Source of the DNA: Cliona cf. orientalis
Lineage: Eukaryota > Porifera > Demospongiae > Clionaida > Clionaidae
Reading direction: 5' to 3'
Assembly: GCA_963930775.1 (NCBI GenBank)
Contig: OZ005700.1
Coordinates: 2,745,476-2,809,475 of the forward strand
DNA: 64,000 nt
Under the pieces are notes generated by a model. It was not told the origin of the DNA, ran no database searches, and saw only the letters and a program-made list of their open reading frames with translations. Positions 1 through 13,500 of this stretch are shown piece by piece (positions within the stretch are counted from its first letter, which is position 1; each line of letters opens with the position of its first letter). The translations under genes were made by a program, and so were the position numbers.

Positions 1-67
1 CCTTACCTCCCTATCCCCCCATCACTCACATACAGTACACACATGCTTAACATACACTCACAACGTT

Positions 68-102
<35 letters not shown>

Positions 103-124
103 TTGCATACACGAACATGTATAG
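1..124. repeat. Intronic CA microsatellite
   Basis: Argonaute intron sequence with a (CA)n run at about 70-98, ending in an AG acceptor at 123-124. Nothing else is seen. Confidence 0.7.
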
Positions 125-3100
125 TTTCGGCCACAGCGTTCTACAAGCAGCAGGCAGTGTTGGACTTTCTCTGTGAGGTACTGGAACTGAGCAACATTGA
201 AGAACAAAGAAGACCTCTCTCTGACTCACAGAGAGTCAAGTTTGCCAAAGAAATCAAAGGTGGGTATATTGTAATATCAGCTGCACGCATTTGCCTGTAG
301 GTGTTTGGGGGTCAGTGTAGAATGCCTTATTTATGCACCCATCTGTATGTATGGTATTAGGTCTGAAGGTAGAGGTCACTCACACTGGACCAGTTAGGAG
401 AAAGTACAGAGTATGCAACGTCACCAGGAGACCAGCGTCTGCCCAAACGTATGTTAAATCTTCGATATCTATTGCACTAGCAAATTTTAAAGTTACGTCT
501 ATCAATGATACTTGAGACTTTTCTCCTTTCTTCCAGTTTCCCCCTGACCATGGAGTCTGGTGACACATATGACTGCAGTGTGGTGCAGTACTTCAAGGAG
601 AAGCACAAGCTACCCCTCTCCTACCCTCACCTGCCCTGCCTTCAGGTGGGACAGGAAAAGAAGCACACATACCTTCCCCTTGAAGTGAGTCTACTGCTAG
701 CCCTGTAATGGTTAGCACAGTACCACCACCACTTGTAATGTACTCTCTCTTATCCACTTGTCTCTCTTCTCTCCCTCCCCCTCCCTTCTCTCCTCTCTCT
801 CTCTCTCCCTCCCCCCTCTCTCTCCTCTCTGTGTCCCTCCCCCTCAGGTCTGTAACCTAGTTCCTGGTCAGAGATGTATCAAGAAGCTGTCAGAGAGTCA
901 GACATCTCGGATGATCCGAGCTACGTCGAGGACAGCCCCTGACAGAGAGAGGGAGATCAACAGATTGGTCAGTGGTGGCTGCATGATAAAACTACATGTT
1001 GAGGTGTTATCCACACTTGTTGCTGTTGTTTATCGACGGTTTTTGTGTACCTTGTGTGTTTGTGTTGGTGTCGGTGTATAAACATCATCATACCGCTAAA
1101 CCTCCCCATCCCACAAACCCACACTACACACACACACACTCACACTCACATGACACGACACATACTGTACACTGCCTCACATGCACATACAAACACACTC
1201 ACACTCATAATATGGCATATCGTATTATCCTTTCATCATCAGGCTACCCTCTAGTTAATCATCTACTCATTCCATCAAGGGTTTATAGAAGTCTATAAGC
1301 TCTTGATTCCATAGCTGGTAATACACTAGGAGATTGTAGACGAACTCACACTAAATGTATATACATGTATATACACTCTACATTCCACTCTACAAACACA
1401 CACACACTTACTTGAGATTGATCGTGCACTCTACATGCCTTCTGCACACACACACACATACCCCCGTTTCATATGACATACACATGATACTCATGTGACA
1501 CTATTACCCATCCTCATATTGCTTTTGCTAACTTTATCTGTGTAGGTTGCAAGGGCCAATTTCAACGAGGATCCATACGTGAGGGATTTTGGTCTCTCCA
1601 TCGATCCCAAGATGGTGACTGTCTCTGGCCGCATTCTGCCCCCTCCCCTGCTCCAGTACGGCGGAAAGGTAAGAAGCTTACTCAGCTATGCATAAACTGC
1701 TTCAAATCAACCTTAAAGTTATAATACAAGTGTGTCAATAGTGGATAATTGTATAAGCATGTCTTAATTGCTACAACTATGTGGCTCTGATTGGTGAGAC
1801 CAGGAGCTTATGAGCGCCTCATAAGCTCCTGGTGAGACTTAGCAGGAGTTCCTGCTGTGATTTACACTTTGGGCAAGTAGCTAGTTAGTGGAACGGCCAC
1901 ACAGCTGGAAGAGGAGCAAGCTCCCATTAACTACCAGGCACTCACTAGCTTGCTCACTGTCTGTAGTTCCAGCTACCTAGTGTGCCTCAGTAGTGCATAC
2001 AGTAACAGTGAGTAGAGCTTCTGAATGAGTCAGTCGTGGTATAATACTATAGTGTCCCGGGTAAGCTTCCGTGTACCATGTTTCAAGGGATCAGTGTAGA
2101 TATTATATTGCAGCTTCCATACAAGTATACACATTGCCGTATGCCATTTACATCCCACTGGGGTGAGCTCCCGTGTGGGCCAAAATCACAAGTTGAGTCT
2201 AAGTTCCAATGGGTGCTTAGTACCCTGGAACTGTACAGTGATAGAATACCTGCTACATGTGTGTATGGTATGTTTGATATTTCCTATTTTCTCTCTCCCC
2301 CACCTGCAGTCAAGAATCCAGGCCCAGCCTGACAAAGGTATGTGGACCACGTTTGATGTTTTATGTTGGAATGATGGGCGGCTGCATCAGTGAAGGCCTT
2401 GCCCACTTGGCCAGCTCAGCCCATGAGTTCTCCATTACTGTAGTAGCATTATTAATCCTTGTAGCCGTCTAGTAGTTCAAGTATTCAGTAGATGTACATG
2501 TACAAGTATCTCTACATGACCCATGTCAAGATGTGTATAGGGATTATCTCCATGTTTAATACTATCTATACATGTACATATGTGCTATATTATAATATTA
2601 TTGTACTCAACTCCCCATTTCCAGCTATTCAATGTTGCACGCTGATACGTTGAAAAGTTTTGGGGGGGGGGGGGGGTGGAGTGGGAGCCTGGGGACAAGG
2701 CTGATTGCCTTTATGCTTAAATTATGAATCAGAGTTTATTCACTATTCTCTAACTGAAGTATGAGCAATTGATTGATCTTTTCCCCCTCTCTCCTCTCTT
2801 TCAGGTGTGTGGGACATGAGAGGGAAGCAGTTCCACAAGGGTATAGAGATCTACTCATGGGCAGTCATCATCTTTGCCCAGTACCGCTACTGTCCCGACG
2901 AAAAGATAAAGTGAGTCCTTCGTCCTTGTTGATCCACTGAGCAGTGCTCTGGAGGAAACACACTTCAGTTTTGTCAACTTACGTGGGCTGGTGCATGTAG
3001 GGGGGGGGGACTCCTTACTGTCATAAACTACATTGTTATGACATCGTCAATGTGTATTTTTGGTCATGTGAGTCATCAATTATTATAGATTTCCCTATCA

Positions 3101-6100
3101 ATCATTTATTATGTATACAGTGATGATAGTTCGTTTTAGCTGGGAAAATTCCCTCCACATAGTACATGTAGTTAACTTTTAACATTGTTTATTGAGCCTA
3201 CTGATAATGTATCATGTGCACATGACATGTATTTTGTAGGCAGTTTATCTACCAGCTTCGTCGAATCAGCAACGATGCTGGTATGCCAGTGTCCAAGGAG
3301 CCATTCTTCCAGCGCTACGTCTCGGGAGTGGACAACGTGGAGCCTCTCTTCAGACAGCTCAAGCAAGACAGAGCCGACCTCCAACTCATAGTCGTAGTCC
3401 TGCCTGGAAAAACTCCAGTCTATGGTGAGTAATTCACTAACATGCATCAGTGATCACCATAATGATCGTTAATGTATGTGTACATAGCGAGGCTATGAAT
3501 GATGGTTTGTTATATTATTATCATGTATTGTGTGTATATAAGAATAGCCTTCATCTACATATTGACTTGGTGTTGTACATGTGTGTTTCATCTCCTCCAC
3601 TTCTCTCTTTCTCTGTCTCTCTCTCACTCTCCTTCCCTCCCTCCAGCTGAGGTGAAGAGGGTTGGTGACACCCTACTTGGTGTGGCCACGCAGTGTGTCC
3701 AGGTGAAGAACATCCTCCGCCCCTCCCCCCAGACCCTCTCCAACCTCTGCCTCAAGATCAACGTCAAGCTGGGCGGCATAAACAGCATCCTCGTACCAGG
3801 AATCAGGTAAGCTAGTATAGGCAACTCAGGTCTTGCATACCATGCAATGTTCTCCCCAAGCAAAATTCAGCCCATGATGGAGGGCACAGTTTTGGTGGGT
3901 GGAGTCAATGGCCACATCAAAGCCTCTTTTATCTCACCATTTCCACACAAAGCAGGCTGACATGCCTTACGTATGTGTATGCCGGAAATAACACTATATA
4001 ATTTTATGAAAAACATTCACTCCCACATCCTGTGTAGATTTGTTACGATTTCTTTGTCATGTGATTGTTGATACATGTATATATATTATATATAATACAT
4101 GTATTGCTGCCACTGCAGGCCGACTGTGTTCCATAATCCTGTCATCTTCATGGGAGCTGATGTGACCCACCCACCAGCAGGAGACGAAAGAAAACCATCC
4201 ATTGCCGCTGTGAGTGGGGGAAACTGTACATGCATACATGTACATGTATATGTATGCGGTAGAAAGATAAACTGATTTGGCATAAATGGTCTGCTGTGTA
4301 CACCATGTACATAAGATTGTGTGACCTGGACCTCTACATGTTTTTCAATGAGATGCATGTATAAAAAGCATATGAAGGCCTGGTTAGGACAACATGCATG
4401 ACATTGTGCATCTATTGCTTATACACATACACTCCTCACACTCTGCTATCACATGCACACCCCCTCACCCTGTAACCCCTCACCCCCTAACACACACACA
4501 CTCTGCTATCATGTGCACACACATACACAGCTTGTTGCGAGCATGGATGCCCACCCAAGCCGCTACAGTGCGACGGTGAGGGTCCAGTCCCATCGCCAGG
4601 AGATCATCAGTGAGCTGGCCTCCATGGTGAGGGAGATGCTCATCCAGTTCTACCAGAGCACACGCTTCAAGCCACACAGGATCATCTTCTACAGGGATGG
4701 GGTCAGCGAGGGACAGTTCCAACAGGTAATGGCCAAAGCCTGATGCTTGGTGGATTAGATGTCTGTTTGGTCAATTTCTACTAGCACCCTTAATAGTACA
4801 TACACTCTGAACTTGAAATCTTGTCTGCAATACACCCTACCTATAGTAAAACCTCCTAGATCGTTTAATCAAACCTTGTGTATTGTGGTTGCTGAGTTCG
4901 GTAACCACCTTATGATACATCCACTTAGCTCAAGCTCAAAAAGTTTGCTTATTGTACACCTCTTTAAGTTAAAATAGCCAACTCTCTCTAGTGCATCCAC
5001 TGGGTTTCATATGAGGTTGTCCATATACTCGTGGTGATGAAAGATACTTTTCTCCAACTGCCTTCCTTTATTATCTCTTCCACTGCTACATGTATATGTA
5101 CATGTACACGCATACACTTGTACTGTAGGTACTCCAGCATGAGCTGCGTTCTGTGCGTGAGGCGTGTATGAAACTGGAAGAGGGCTACCAACCAGGCATC
5201 ACTTTCATTGTGGTCCAGAAGAGACACCACACCAGACTCTTCTGTGCCAACCCGGCGGACATGGTAAGAAGATGACAAATGTGGTACATGTATAGTGCCC
5301 TTCACAAATACAGATAATCCTCTACTCTCTAGATTTTTAAGTGGGCCTTAATTATTGTTCTATGACTGTAGCTATGTCTACATGTACACGTAGTTTGAAT
5401 TGGTTTATGGAAACCACCTCCACCCCATTATAGTAATGCAGTAGAGTACTGAGATTTCATTGCTCGCTGATGATCTGCTTGCTTGGATTGATGATGAAAC
5501 TGAATAATATTATTATGTTTCCTTTGTCCAGATTGGTCGCAGTGGGAACATCCCAGCTGGGACAACGGTGGACATAGGCATCACTCACCCCAATGAGTTT
5601 GACTTCTATCTCTGCTCCCACGCTGGGGTTCAGGTGAGGTTTAGCTAGTGCTTGAGATGATCATTGGTGTGTTTTAATGTGGTTGTGCATGGCTGAAGCA
5701 GCTGCCAGGGAGCTGCCTTTCAACCTAAGGAATTGTTTAGTGACATACGATACCTCATCCCACCACAAACACACACACTCTGAACCCCCTCCACATACAC
5801 ACACACACAAACATTGTCACTCCCACTTACTTCATTCTCCACTTCACCCTGATATGGCTTACTCATTAATATTGTCTATTTCTCCTCCCTCCGTCCCCCT
5901 CTCTCTTTCTCCTCTCTCTCTCTCTCTCTCTCTCTCCCCCTCCTCCCCTTCCCCACAGGGTACCAGTCGTCCCTCCCACTATCACGTCTTATGGGACGAT
6001 AATGAGTTTACAGCCGACGAGCTTCAGTGTCTGACCTACCAGCTCTGCCACACGTACGTCCGCTGTACCCGCAGTGTCTCTTACCCCGCCCCGGCCTACT

Positions 6101-7900
6101 ACGCCCACCTTGTTGCCTTCAGGGCTCGATACCACCTCCAGGAGAGGGAGGATAAGAGGTACGCACATTCCAGCTATAAACAGGGGGAAGGTTCCATGGT
6201 CTCCGAGTAGTATGTGTACATGTCAAAGAAGCAACTCAACTTTGCTAAGCCTTAATTTTGACATACATGTACATGTGCATGCATGCAGGTGTCCGTATTC
6301 AGAGCATTGCATGAGTACATGTAATATTATACATCTAGTGACATACCGTAGAGTCTGGTTAATAAGCGCATGCGCTTATCACTCTCGGTGGTAAGGAAAC
6401 ATGCGCCTATTAGACGATGTGCGCTTAATAGAGAATGAAGTTTTGGCCCCGCCCACTGCCAGCACGTTCGAGCACTCAATCATAAAGCTAGCAAGTTATG
6501 AACACAGCGATTCTTGGACTAAGCTCTGTAATAGTTCATGGGAGTATGATTGGAAGCCATCGCTGGAAGAAACTCGTGGAAAGATAGCCAATTTCTTTGA
6601 CGAGACTCGCTTTGGTCAAGGTCAAGAGTCCGAACCCGTCTCAGTGGAACATCGCAGTGTTGAGTATAGCCGATCTCATGCAGCTGGCTATCCAAAAATA
6701 GGTTGGTAAAATATTTCTAGCCATGGAACACTCTTGATCGAACGGTGAATATTACTGCCGTCTTTATTGGGTGCATGCGCTTATTAGACAATGCTTAACA
6801 ACAGGAAGGAAGCATGCGCTTATTAAAAAATATGCGCTTAATAAGCATGTGCGCTTATTAACCAGACTTTACGGTATGGAATCCTTGAATGAAACTAACT
6901 CCTTTTTCTGTCGGGTGTCTACATGTACCGGTACATATAGAGCTGCATTCCAGTTAGTGAGCTAGGTTTCACAATTTCCAAATATGTTATTCGGTCTGCT
7001 CACTTCTCAGATTTTTAGTCAGACAGGCAGTGTTTCAGTTGCAAAACCTTATATTGACCACTGATAGCAGTGTACTCCATAGCTAGTAGCAGTATTGTAC
7101 TTATGGTGATAGCATTTGTACATACTGTAGCTGATAGCAGTGTACTTTAGAGTACTCATGCTGATAGCAATAGCTAAAGTATATACTGGCGGGGAATCTG
7201 GTGTGCTTCCATGTCACTGAAATTAGTGAACAGCTGTCGATGTGTGTGCTCTGTTTCGTGTACCGGTGTAGTGTTGCGCAGTTTCAAATGCCATCGTGTT
7301 TATTGAGAGTGAGTGCTTCATAGACAAGCTAAGGAAGCACTGTGAAATTAGTGCTTACACTCAATGCATGGTATGGTTTCTTGAAATGGGTATGAGCTGT
7401 GATAGTGGTAACCATCATATCAAAACCTCTGGAAGTGGGTCTTCCTTGTTATTGCACATTAAGTATATACATGTATTGCTGGTAGAGCTGAGCTGAGGGG
7501 TGGGGTGGGGAACAATCTTCCTGCTGTTTCATTTATAAATGTATGTAACCTTTCCCATCACATACACCTCACCCTACACACACACATTCCTCCTCCCTCA
7601 CCCGTCCACCCTACACACACACACTCCTCCTCCCTCACCCGTCCACCCTACATACACACACACACACACACTCCTCCTCCCTCACCCGTCCACCCTACAT
7701 ACACACACACACACACATTCCTCCTCCCTCACCCGTCCACCCTACACACATCACACACACACACACACACACATACACACACCCACAGTGGTGATGGTTC
7801 CTCTACAAGTCAGCAGAGTGAGGAGCCACGTTCCCCTCACGCCATGGCCCAGGCCGTCCGCGTCCATGACGACATCAACAAGGTCATGTACTTTGCTTAA
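125..7900 (+). CDS. AGO: Argonaute (AGO/eIF2C-like), 5' end outside window
   Basis: Argonaute proteins bind small RNAs and slice or repress target RNAs in the cytoplasm. Fifteen exons can be joined in phase: 125-259, 361-448, 537-684, 848-967, 1546-1668, 2310-2337, 2805-2910, 3240-3424, 3647-3806, 4119-4209, 4531-4725, 5129-5263, 5532-5633, 5959-6158 and 7789-7900. They encode about 642 residues beginning at the PAZ domain (ATAFYK), then linker 2, MID and PIWI. The N domain lies left of the window. PIWI has the Asp of GADVTHPP, the Glu of MVREML, the Asp of FYRDGV and the His of [13 protein letters not shown], so the slicer tetrad DEDH is complete. The C-terminus is the canonical MYFA then TAA. 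The first codon is split with an upstream exon. It resembles animal AGO1-4 rather than PIWI-clade proteins. Confidence 0.97.
2041..2250. repeat. Diverged short inverted-repeat element, GTCCCGGG family
   Basis: An Argonaute intron segment starting near TAGTGTCCCGGGTAAGC resembles better preserved copies at 24044-24193, 44326-44490 and 51482-51647. Its right end is eroded. It looks like an old non-autonomous DNA transposon (MITE). Confidence 0.5.
6344..6876. mobile_element. MITE with TACCGTA ends (TTAATAAGCGC family)
   Basis: A 533-bp element in the last Argonaute intron. The left end TACCGTAGAGTCTGGTTAAT mirrors the right end, which finishes ...TTAACCAGACTTTACGGTA. Subterminal GCGCTTAATAAGCGC-type palindromes repeat inside. 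If the outer TA is the target duplication, the inverted repeat starts CCGTA. A related copy starts at 63888. The internal 102-codon frame (6401-6709) has no family I recognise. Confidence 0.8.
7567..7788. repeat. Pyrimidine/CA minisatellite before last AGO exon
   Basis: About four tandem copies of a roughly 45-bp unit containing CCTCACCCGTCCACCCTAC followed by a CA run. It ends directly in the acceptor CCCACAG of the last Argonaute exon, so it supplies the polypyrimidine tract. Long apparent frames through it are low-complexity artefacts. Confidence 0.8.
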
Positions 7901-8846
7901 TTTAATTACCTTCAAGAAAAAGAGAAAAGCTACCGATCACAAAACAAGCAAGAACAAGTATATTATTTTATCCCTTCCACTACCACTCAGGATAATAATT
8001 TATTCTTCTCCCTTTATATATCACCTTATTATTTTTACGGTGTATGTATGTATGTATGAACAATTGATTCAGCTAACAATATCCGTATTATTATTTTACG
8101 AATTTGCCCACAGTTGATTGTTATTCAGGTCTCATTATTTTCGCCCACTTGCAGCATGTATGTGTGTGTGTGTCTAGCATATTATTGTTATTTATTCTTT
8201 TATACCTCTGGAACTATTATAGGTACCTTTCACGGCAGCTGTTTCATATTATGCATCTTTGGACTATTTTGCAGCTGCCTATGTAGGTACAATATTATCA
8301 TGTCATGTGAACTAGGCATCACTCTAGTCACCATAGCAACCTCGGCACCCATTATTATCTTTAACTATCCAATTATTATTATTATTATTGTCACCGTAGT
8401 TATACTATATTATATAGCACCACCAGGCCAGTCAGATGCATGATTTATTATTAATTAGCTACTTTTTGATTTTGCCTCATTAAATTGATTTTTGGTGAGG
8501 CTCAATTAGCTGCAATTTATTTGTTGAGAATCAGGTTTCTTTTTTTGATTTTTGAGATTTTGTAGTTTTCTATGCTCACCTGTAATATCACTAGCTTTTG
8601 ATACTCGATTTTTTTATCTCTGCTACAGCGGACACTTGCAAGCACAAGCACACACACAGACACACGCACACACACACACACACACACGTGCACATACTCG
8701 GTCGGTGACTTGGTGACATGTTGAACATTCAGATCATCAAATTTAAATCCCACCAATTAAGAAGTACCCATTATACAAGTATTTGTGTGTTTATGCATGA
8801 TACACCATCACGATCATAGGCTATGATAAAATTAAATAACAAGCAT
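7901..8846. other. Intergenic region between convergent AGO and SelU genes
   Basis: This should hold the 3' untranslated regions of Argonaute (+) and SelU (-). It is AT-rich with a CA microsatellite at about 8650-8695. No gene is seen. Confidence 0.6.
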
Positions 8847-8920
8847 TAACAACACATGGTAATATCAAGCACACTACAGCACTATTAGCTTTACAAGTGA
8901 GCTCTCATGACGTATTGCTA
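8847..8920 (-). ncRNA. Candidate SECIS element of the SelU gene (type II-like)
   Basis: The predicted 3' UTR can fold as a selenocysteine insertion element, read on the minus strand. A 9-bp helix I pairs TAGCAATAC (8920-8912) with GTGTTGTTA (8855-8847). The core is ATGA (8908-8905) opposite TGAT. An 8-position helix II (AGCTCACT with AGTGTGCT) has one U-U mismatch. The apical region has an AAA bulge followed by a possible AGC/GCT mini-stem. The hairpin starts about 110 bases after the stop codon. It was folded by hand; the in-frame TGA upstream makes it functionally expected. Confidence 0.72.
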
Positions 8921-9030
8921 TCACCTACTAGACTACTAAGTCACAAACCATAATATGGAGGCTACTTACAATCCATGACTTTATCATCAAAACTGATACC
9001 ACCTCAAGAGTCGCCACATAGGATCCAGTT

Positions 9031-10456
9031 TTAGTTACTTCTGATGTTCTCGACAGCTTTGAGGACATCCTTGATATTGGCGCGGTCTCCAAACTCCCTG
9101 GACCGGTACTGGAAGAGGATGCCTTGATCTCCTGGCCCCACCACGAGACTGGACCCAAGAAGAGTTCCATCTCCCTTCATGTTGCCACTAACTCCTTCAA
9201 GCGAGGCATTTAAGAAGGAGCGAATCACACTCCAGCGCAGCAAACCTGAGGGAGAGGAACGTGGGAAAGAGGTATGAATGCTCTTGGTAGAGATATCCAT
9301 TAAATTTTGGAGATTCTGGTCAAGAAAGGACTACTGGACTACACCATGTGCTTGCATGCCAGCAGTCTTGCCTGGAGAGTGCCAGCCAAGAGCCAGGTCT
9401 CTGGTCAATGAGTTTGGCAAACACAGCCATGGTGCATGAGTGTTGTGTACCAGTAAAGTTTCAATGATAACTATACTTACCAAGGACTCCCATCCTTGTT
9501 TCCTTTGGTCCGTAAAATACTTTCTGGGAGTGGAAGATGTAGCAAATCAAACCTTAGCAAGTATTTTTAACAGTAAAATTAATTATCTTCCAACTCACCT
9601 CCTTGTCATAGAAGAGGTCCCCATAGAGGTAGCTCTTAAACTGGTCAGCCCCTAGCTCCTCGTGCAGAATGCCATAGAGAGGAATCTGCCTCCGATCCAG
9701 GTCAGGACGCAGAGAGGAGAGCTGCAGTGCCTCCTATAATTCAATATACAACTATAACTCTTGATAGAATTATGATATCATGGTATATCATGTATAGAGA
9801 CCGGTGATACAATCAATCAAAGCTAAACATATTTCTCACATGCTGTACGAGTCGCCTGGAACCACTCAGCAGCTGCCATGTGATGCACATGACACAACAT
9901 AACAGATTGGAGTAGGATTATATAAGACTACATGTAGCTCATACCACCATACAGGTATTGGTACGGGACATGATTTCACTTGCTATATTGGCCTCACATT
10001 TGCCTCATTATGCAATGCACAGTTACACCATTATTACTCAGTAGATTTGAGGCCAAACAATTTTACTACTGGAACTACTATAGTTGGATCGGAACCATGC
10101 ATTATGACATAATTTGTAGAAGGAGGATGTACCTCTCTGCATAAGGGTCATCCAGGCCTCCTGACGACCATGATGACTGCTCCATGTCCCTGCCACAGCT
10201 CTCTCCCCTTCACCTTCCCTCCACTGCCATCCAGCCTCAACAACACAGCCTTCTCCAGCAAGCTGAGATCATATGGTAACTGCTTTGGTCTGCAGCACAA
10301 AATCAAAGGTGATCAATTGCAATGGACGTTCATTTAGTCTGTTTTAACCACTCACTAAACTATGTACTCTTACACAATTAAAGGTGAGTTTGCAATAACG
10401 ATGGCTGCTCCCAAAGCAGCAGCAGCTCCACCAAGGAGAAGTTTCCACCTCTTCAT
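9031..10456 (-). CDS. SELENOU: Selenoprotein U (PRXL2/FAM213 thioredoxin-like)
   Basis: A peroxiredoxin-like redox protein of the family that includes human PRXL2A, which carries Cys at the active site. Five minus-strand exons join in phase: 10456-10374, 10289-10133, 9733-9599, 9523-9481 and 9245-9031, giving 210 residues including one UGA. The N-terminus is a short hydrophobic anchor (LLLGGAAAALGAAIVIA). The redox motif is RRPG-U-PLCREEA where PRXL2A has RRPGCFLCREEA. Downstream are the family blocks FYGPKE, GVSGNMKGDG and QGILFQYRSREFGD. The TGA (10150-10148) lies mid-exon between conserved coding sequence on both sides, so it is best read as selenocysteine. The start is tentative because the frame stays open a little upstream. 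The NLR stop lies only 115 bp upstream on the same strand. Confidence 0.9.
10148..10150 (-). other. In-frame UGA selenocysteine codon
   Basis: TGA occupies the first position of the U-x-x-C redox motif, aligned with the first Cys of CxxC in PRXL2A. The flanking codons give RRPG before and PLCREE after, so a truncation or pseudogene reading is unlikely. Confidence 0.88.
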
Positions 10457-10571
10457 CTCATGGGCAAGGCGATCACTAACGACCACGTACCGACTAAACA
10501 CAGTACAACATTGACGATCCTTACCATATCAAAAGTTTATTTGCATGTACAATAATATTATAGCTATAGGT

Positions 10572-13500
10572 TTATACAGCAAATCTCAGTTCACAGAGGT
10601 TCGGATCACGTTCAACAACAGCTGTCCGAAGAGCAATCTTTCCCTTGTCAGTCATCCCATGATTGTAGTACATCCTGTAGACGTGTAGAATAGGAAATCA
10701 GTAGTGAGCATTGGGTACAAAATAAGGCCCAATCTCTATATACCTCATCTCTGTTAGAGTGGTAGTAATAGATAAATACTCCGCAAATGCTATTGCTCCT
10801 TCATCTGTGATTTCATTTTCAACAAGACTGTATTGTGCAGAATGGATGCAGGCCCTGAGACAGGTGTGGACATTAAACGTGGATCTCCTACCTCATTTTC
10901 TGGAGAGATTTTGCTTTTTTCAACCCCGGGAGCATATCAATGACCCCTAGATCACCAAGACGATTCTGATAGAGTCTTAAAGAATATAACATAAGAGATC
11001 ATTATAATGGTTAATGCACTTGACATAGAATTACAACAATTGCTATCTGAGACTTACTCAACCCATTCCAGCTTTGGTAGTGCAGCCAGGATCTCCCCTA
11101 AGGGCTGTCCAGCTCCTCCCTTGAGAGAAGTACCACGAAGTCTGCATGGTGGGAATGAGTGGCAGGCTTGTCTACTACAACATCATGTAGTCAGGGCAAT
11201 CAGTGGCTACCCATGATAAAACTTTGGTTGTGAGCAAGCCCACATCCCATGTAGCAGCTACATAATAGTTGCTGATGCACATGCTGCAGCTGGCAAGAGT
11301 ATTGCATGATAATGACCCTCAGTGTCATATGCCCCAACTAATGTATCAATGGATGTAACTAGTCACTTAGTGACATCTTTCATACGATATACACTCTTAC
11401 CCAAGAATCTTCAGGTTTTGACATTTCAGCAGGCCACGTTTCATGTCCTTTAGACCACTGTCCTTGAGTGGGTTATAGCTGAAGCTGCATTGCAACATTA
11501 TTATGTACATCACATTGGTACATGCAGTGAAACCTCTTACTAGAACATTTCCAATTGTGAGAGATTTTCCAGAGCACCAGCAACTGTAGCACCGGTGCTC
11601 TCATTTAAGTCATTTCGTGATAAGCTACATAATATGAAAATTGCTTGAAAAAAAAGCTGGTTCCCGTTCTCACATACCGGCATATATGTACCGGAATCTA
11701 CTTACATTAGATTCTTCAGGTACTTCATACGAGCAATCATTGGTGACAGGATCTTAAAGTGACTGCTCTGGAGCTTATTTCCATATAGCCTACAAAAAAA
11801 CATGCTTATACCAAAATCTTTTTGAAAATTATTGGACATATATACCTTAGCTCTTCCAAATTTGGAAGTCGTTCAAGAAACTTCCTCAGGGCGATAGCTC
11901 CCTCTGATCCCACAGGATTGTAGTCTGTCCTTGCTCGCAGCCTGAATTCATCACGAAAAGAGAGTTAGTTGTGAAGGACATACAATATAGCTATTATGCA
12001 AATTTTACCTCAGCAACATGGTTTTTGAAAGTTCTTTGGTCACCTTCTCAGAGAGTGTCTGGATTCCAACTGGACCGATGTGGCAGTAGCTCAAGTCCAG
12101 TTCCTTCAACTCTAGAGGAGCCTTTGAGAAGACATCCCCCAAAGCAGCACAGTCGGATGGATTCAGAGCTATATCTTGAACATCCACTGTTCCTTTGAGC
12201 TGGTGTAGGACCTCAGCACATGATTCTTGCATTCGAGATTCAAAAGCACAGTGCATGAGATGGAGGTGACCCAAGCGATCAGATATATTAAGCCTCGTAA
12301 GACTCCTGAAGGCATCAGTGAATATCCTAGGCCTACTGGTCTTTATAGCATTGAGACCACAGTAGAATTTCCATACGACCCACATGTGGATACTTCCTCC
12401 GAGATTGTCGATCAGCCCCAGCTGCTCCACTTCATTAGTGTACTCAGTGAGGTAGACGGCAGAGAGAAACTCCTGTAGCGTCAGGTGAAGGAAGCTGAAG
12501 GTCTTTGTTGGAAGAGAGCTCTCAGCCGTCATTTTGTCAACCAAGAGAAGCCCCAGTGAGTTGAAAGATCTCATATCCGGCTCCACTGGAAATTTGTAGT
12601 TTGACTCCAAGATCTCCTTGCCTGTGAAGATTTGCTTCTGATCACGGGTTGCTTCAAATGCTAGCTGGCACACACTCTTGAAGAGATCTCTCTTTTCGAT
12701 TGGTATCTGTTCAAAGGAGTGAAGCTCAAAGTCATCGGCATCATCAACATCCATGTCACGCTGTATGGCACGATAGAGAGTATGGAGGACAAACTTGTCA
12801 TATAGATTGGTCTCAGTGTCTGGGAGGTGCTCGGGACCAAGATCGTACAGGTACACAATCATGGCAAGATGAAGTGGGATGTAGCACATTCGAGCGATAT
12901 TTGGATGATCTTGAAGGTATTTCCAAAGTGAACTTGCCTTTATTGAATTGTCTTCATAGTAGTCGATGATATAATTATGAACCTCTGTCTCCAGAAATCC
13001 AATGATTTCAATGTTGTAAGTGAGTCGTGTTGAATTTCGCAACCGATGAGATCCAGCAGGACGAGAGAGCATATAGATGCTAGCATTGGGTAATTTCTTC
13101 CCACCAATAAGCTCCTGGATGAGGTTCCCACTCCTGAACACATCTTTGTACTCGTCTAGACCATCAAAAGCAAAGCAAACGCCTTTTCCTCCGGTTTGCG
13201 AAACATCCTTAACCAAGGAAGAGATAAGGGAAGCCTGAGGGCTATAAATGCCAAAGATATCTTCAAGAGTAAGCTTGGTTCTTCCAAGAAAGCGTCGAAG
13301 TCGAACCAAGACAAAGATCTCAACATCTTGCAGGATAGCACCATTGGCCCAGTCGATGCTAACTTTCGTGATAAGCGTTGACTTACCCGCTCCAGGTCTG
13401 CCCTCGATGAGGACAATGTACCGCTTTTTGGAACCGATTTTTGCTGGAAATATATCTTCGAACTCAATCGGGCGTTTCTCCTTGTATATGTCATCGACAG

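Noticed and set aside
758..1081. Ser/Leu/Pro-rich open frame
   Set aside because: It is a CT-rich polypyrimidine tract read through into the real Argonaute exon at 848-967.
6401..6709. 102-codon frame inside the MITE
   Set aside because: No recognisable domain; a chance frame in a non-autonomous element, although a transposase scrap cannot be excluded.
7560..7760. Possible CRISPR-like spaced repeats
   Set aside because: The units are contiguous low-complexity minisatellite copies in an intron of an animal genome.
7539..8117. Long His/Thr/Pro-rich reading frames
   Set aside because: They translate the CA/CCTC minisatellite in the last Argonaute intron and are low-complexity artefacts.
10148..10150. 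TGA as a nonsense mutation making the PRXL2 gene a pseudogene
   Set aside because: Coding sequence and exon phase are conserved on both sides, the codon falls on the catalytic Cys position used by selenoprotein U, and a SECIS-like hairpin follows.
12227..12478. Plus-strand frames across 12.2-13.6 kb
   Set aside because: They are shadows of the minus-strand NACHT exon.
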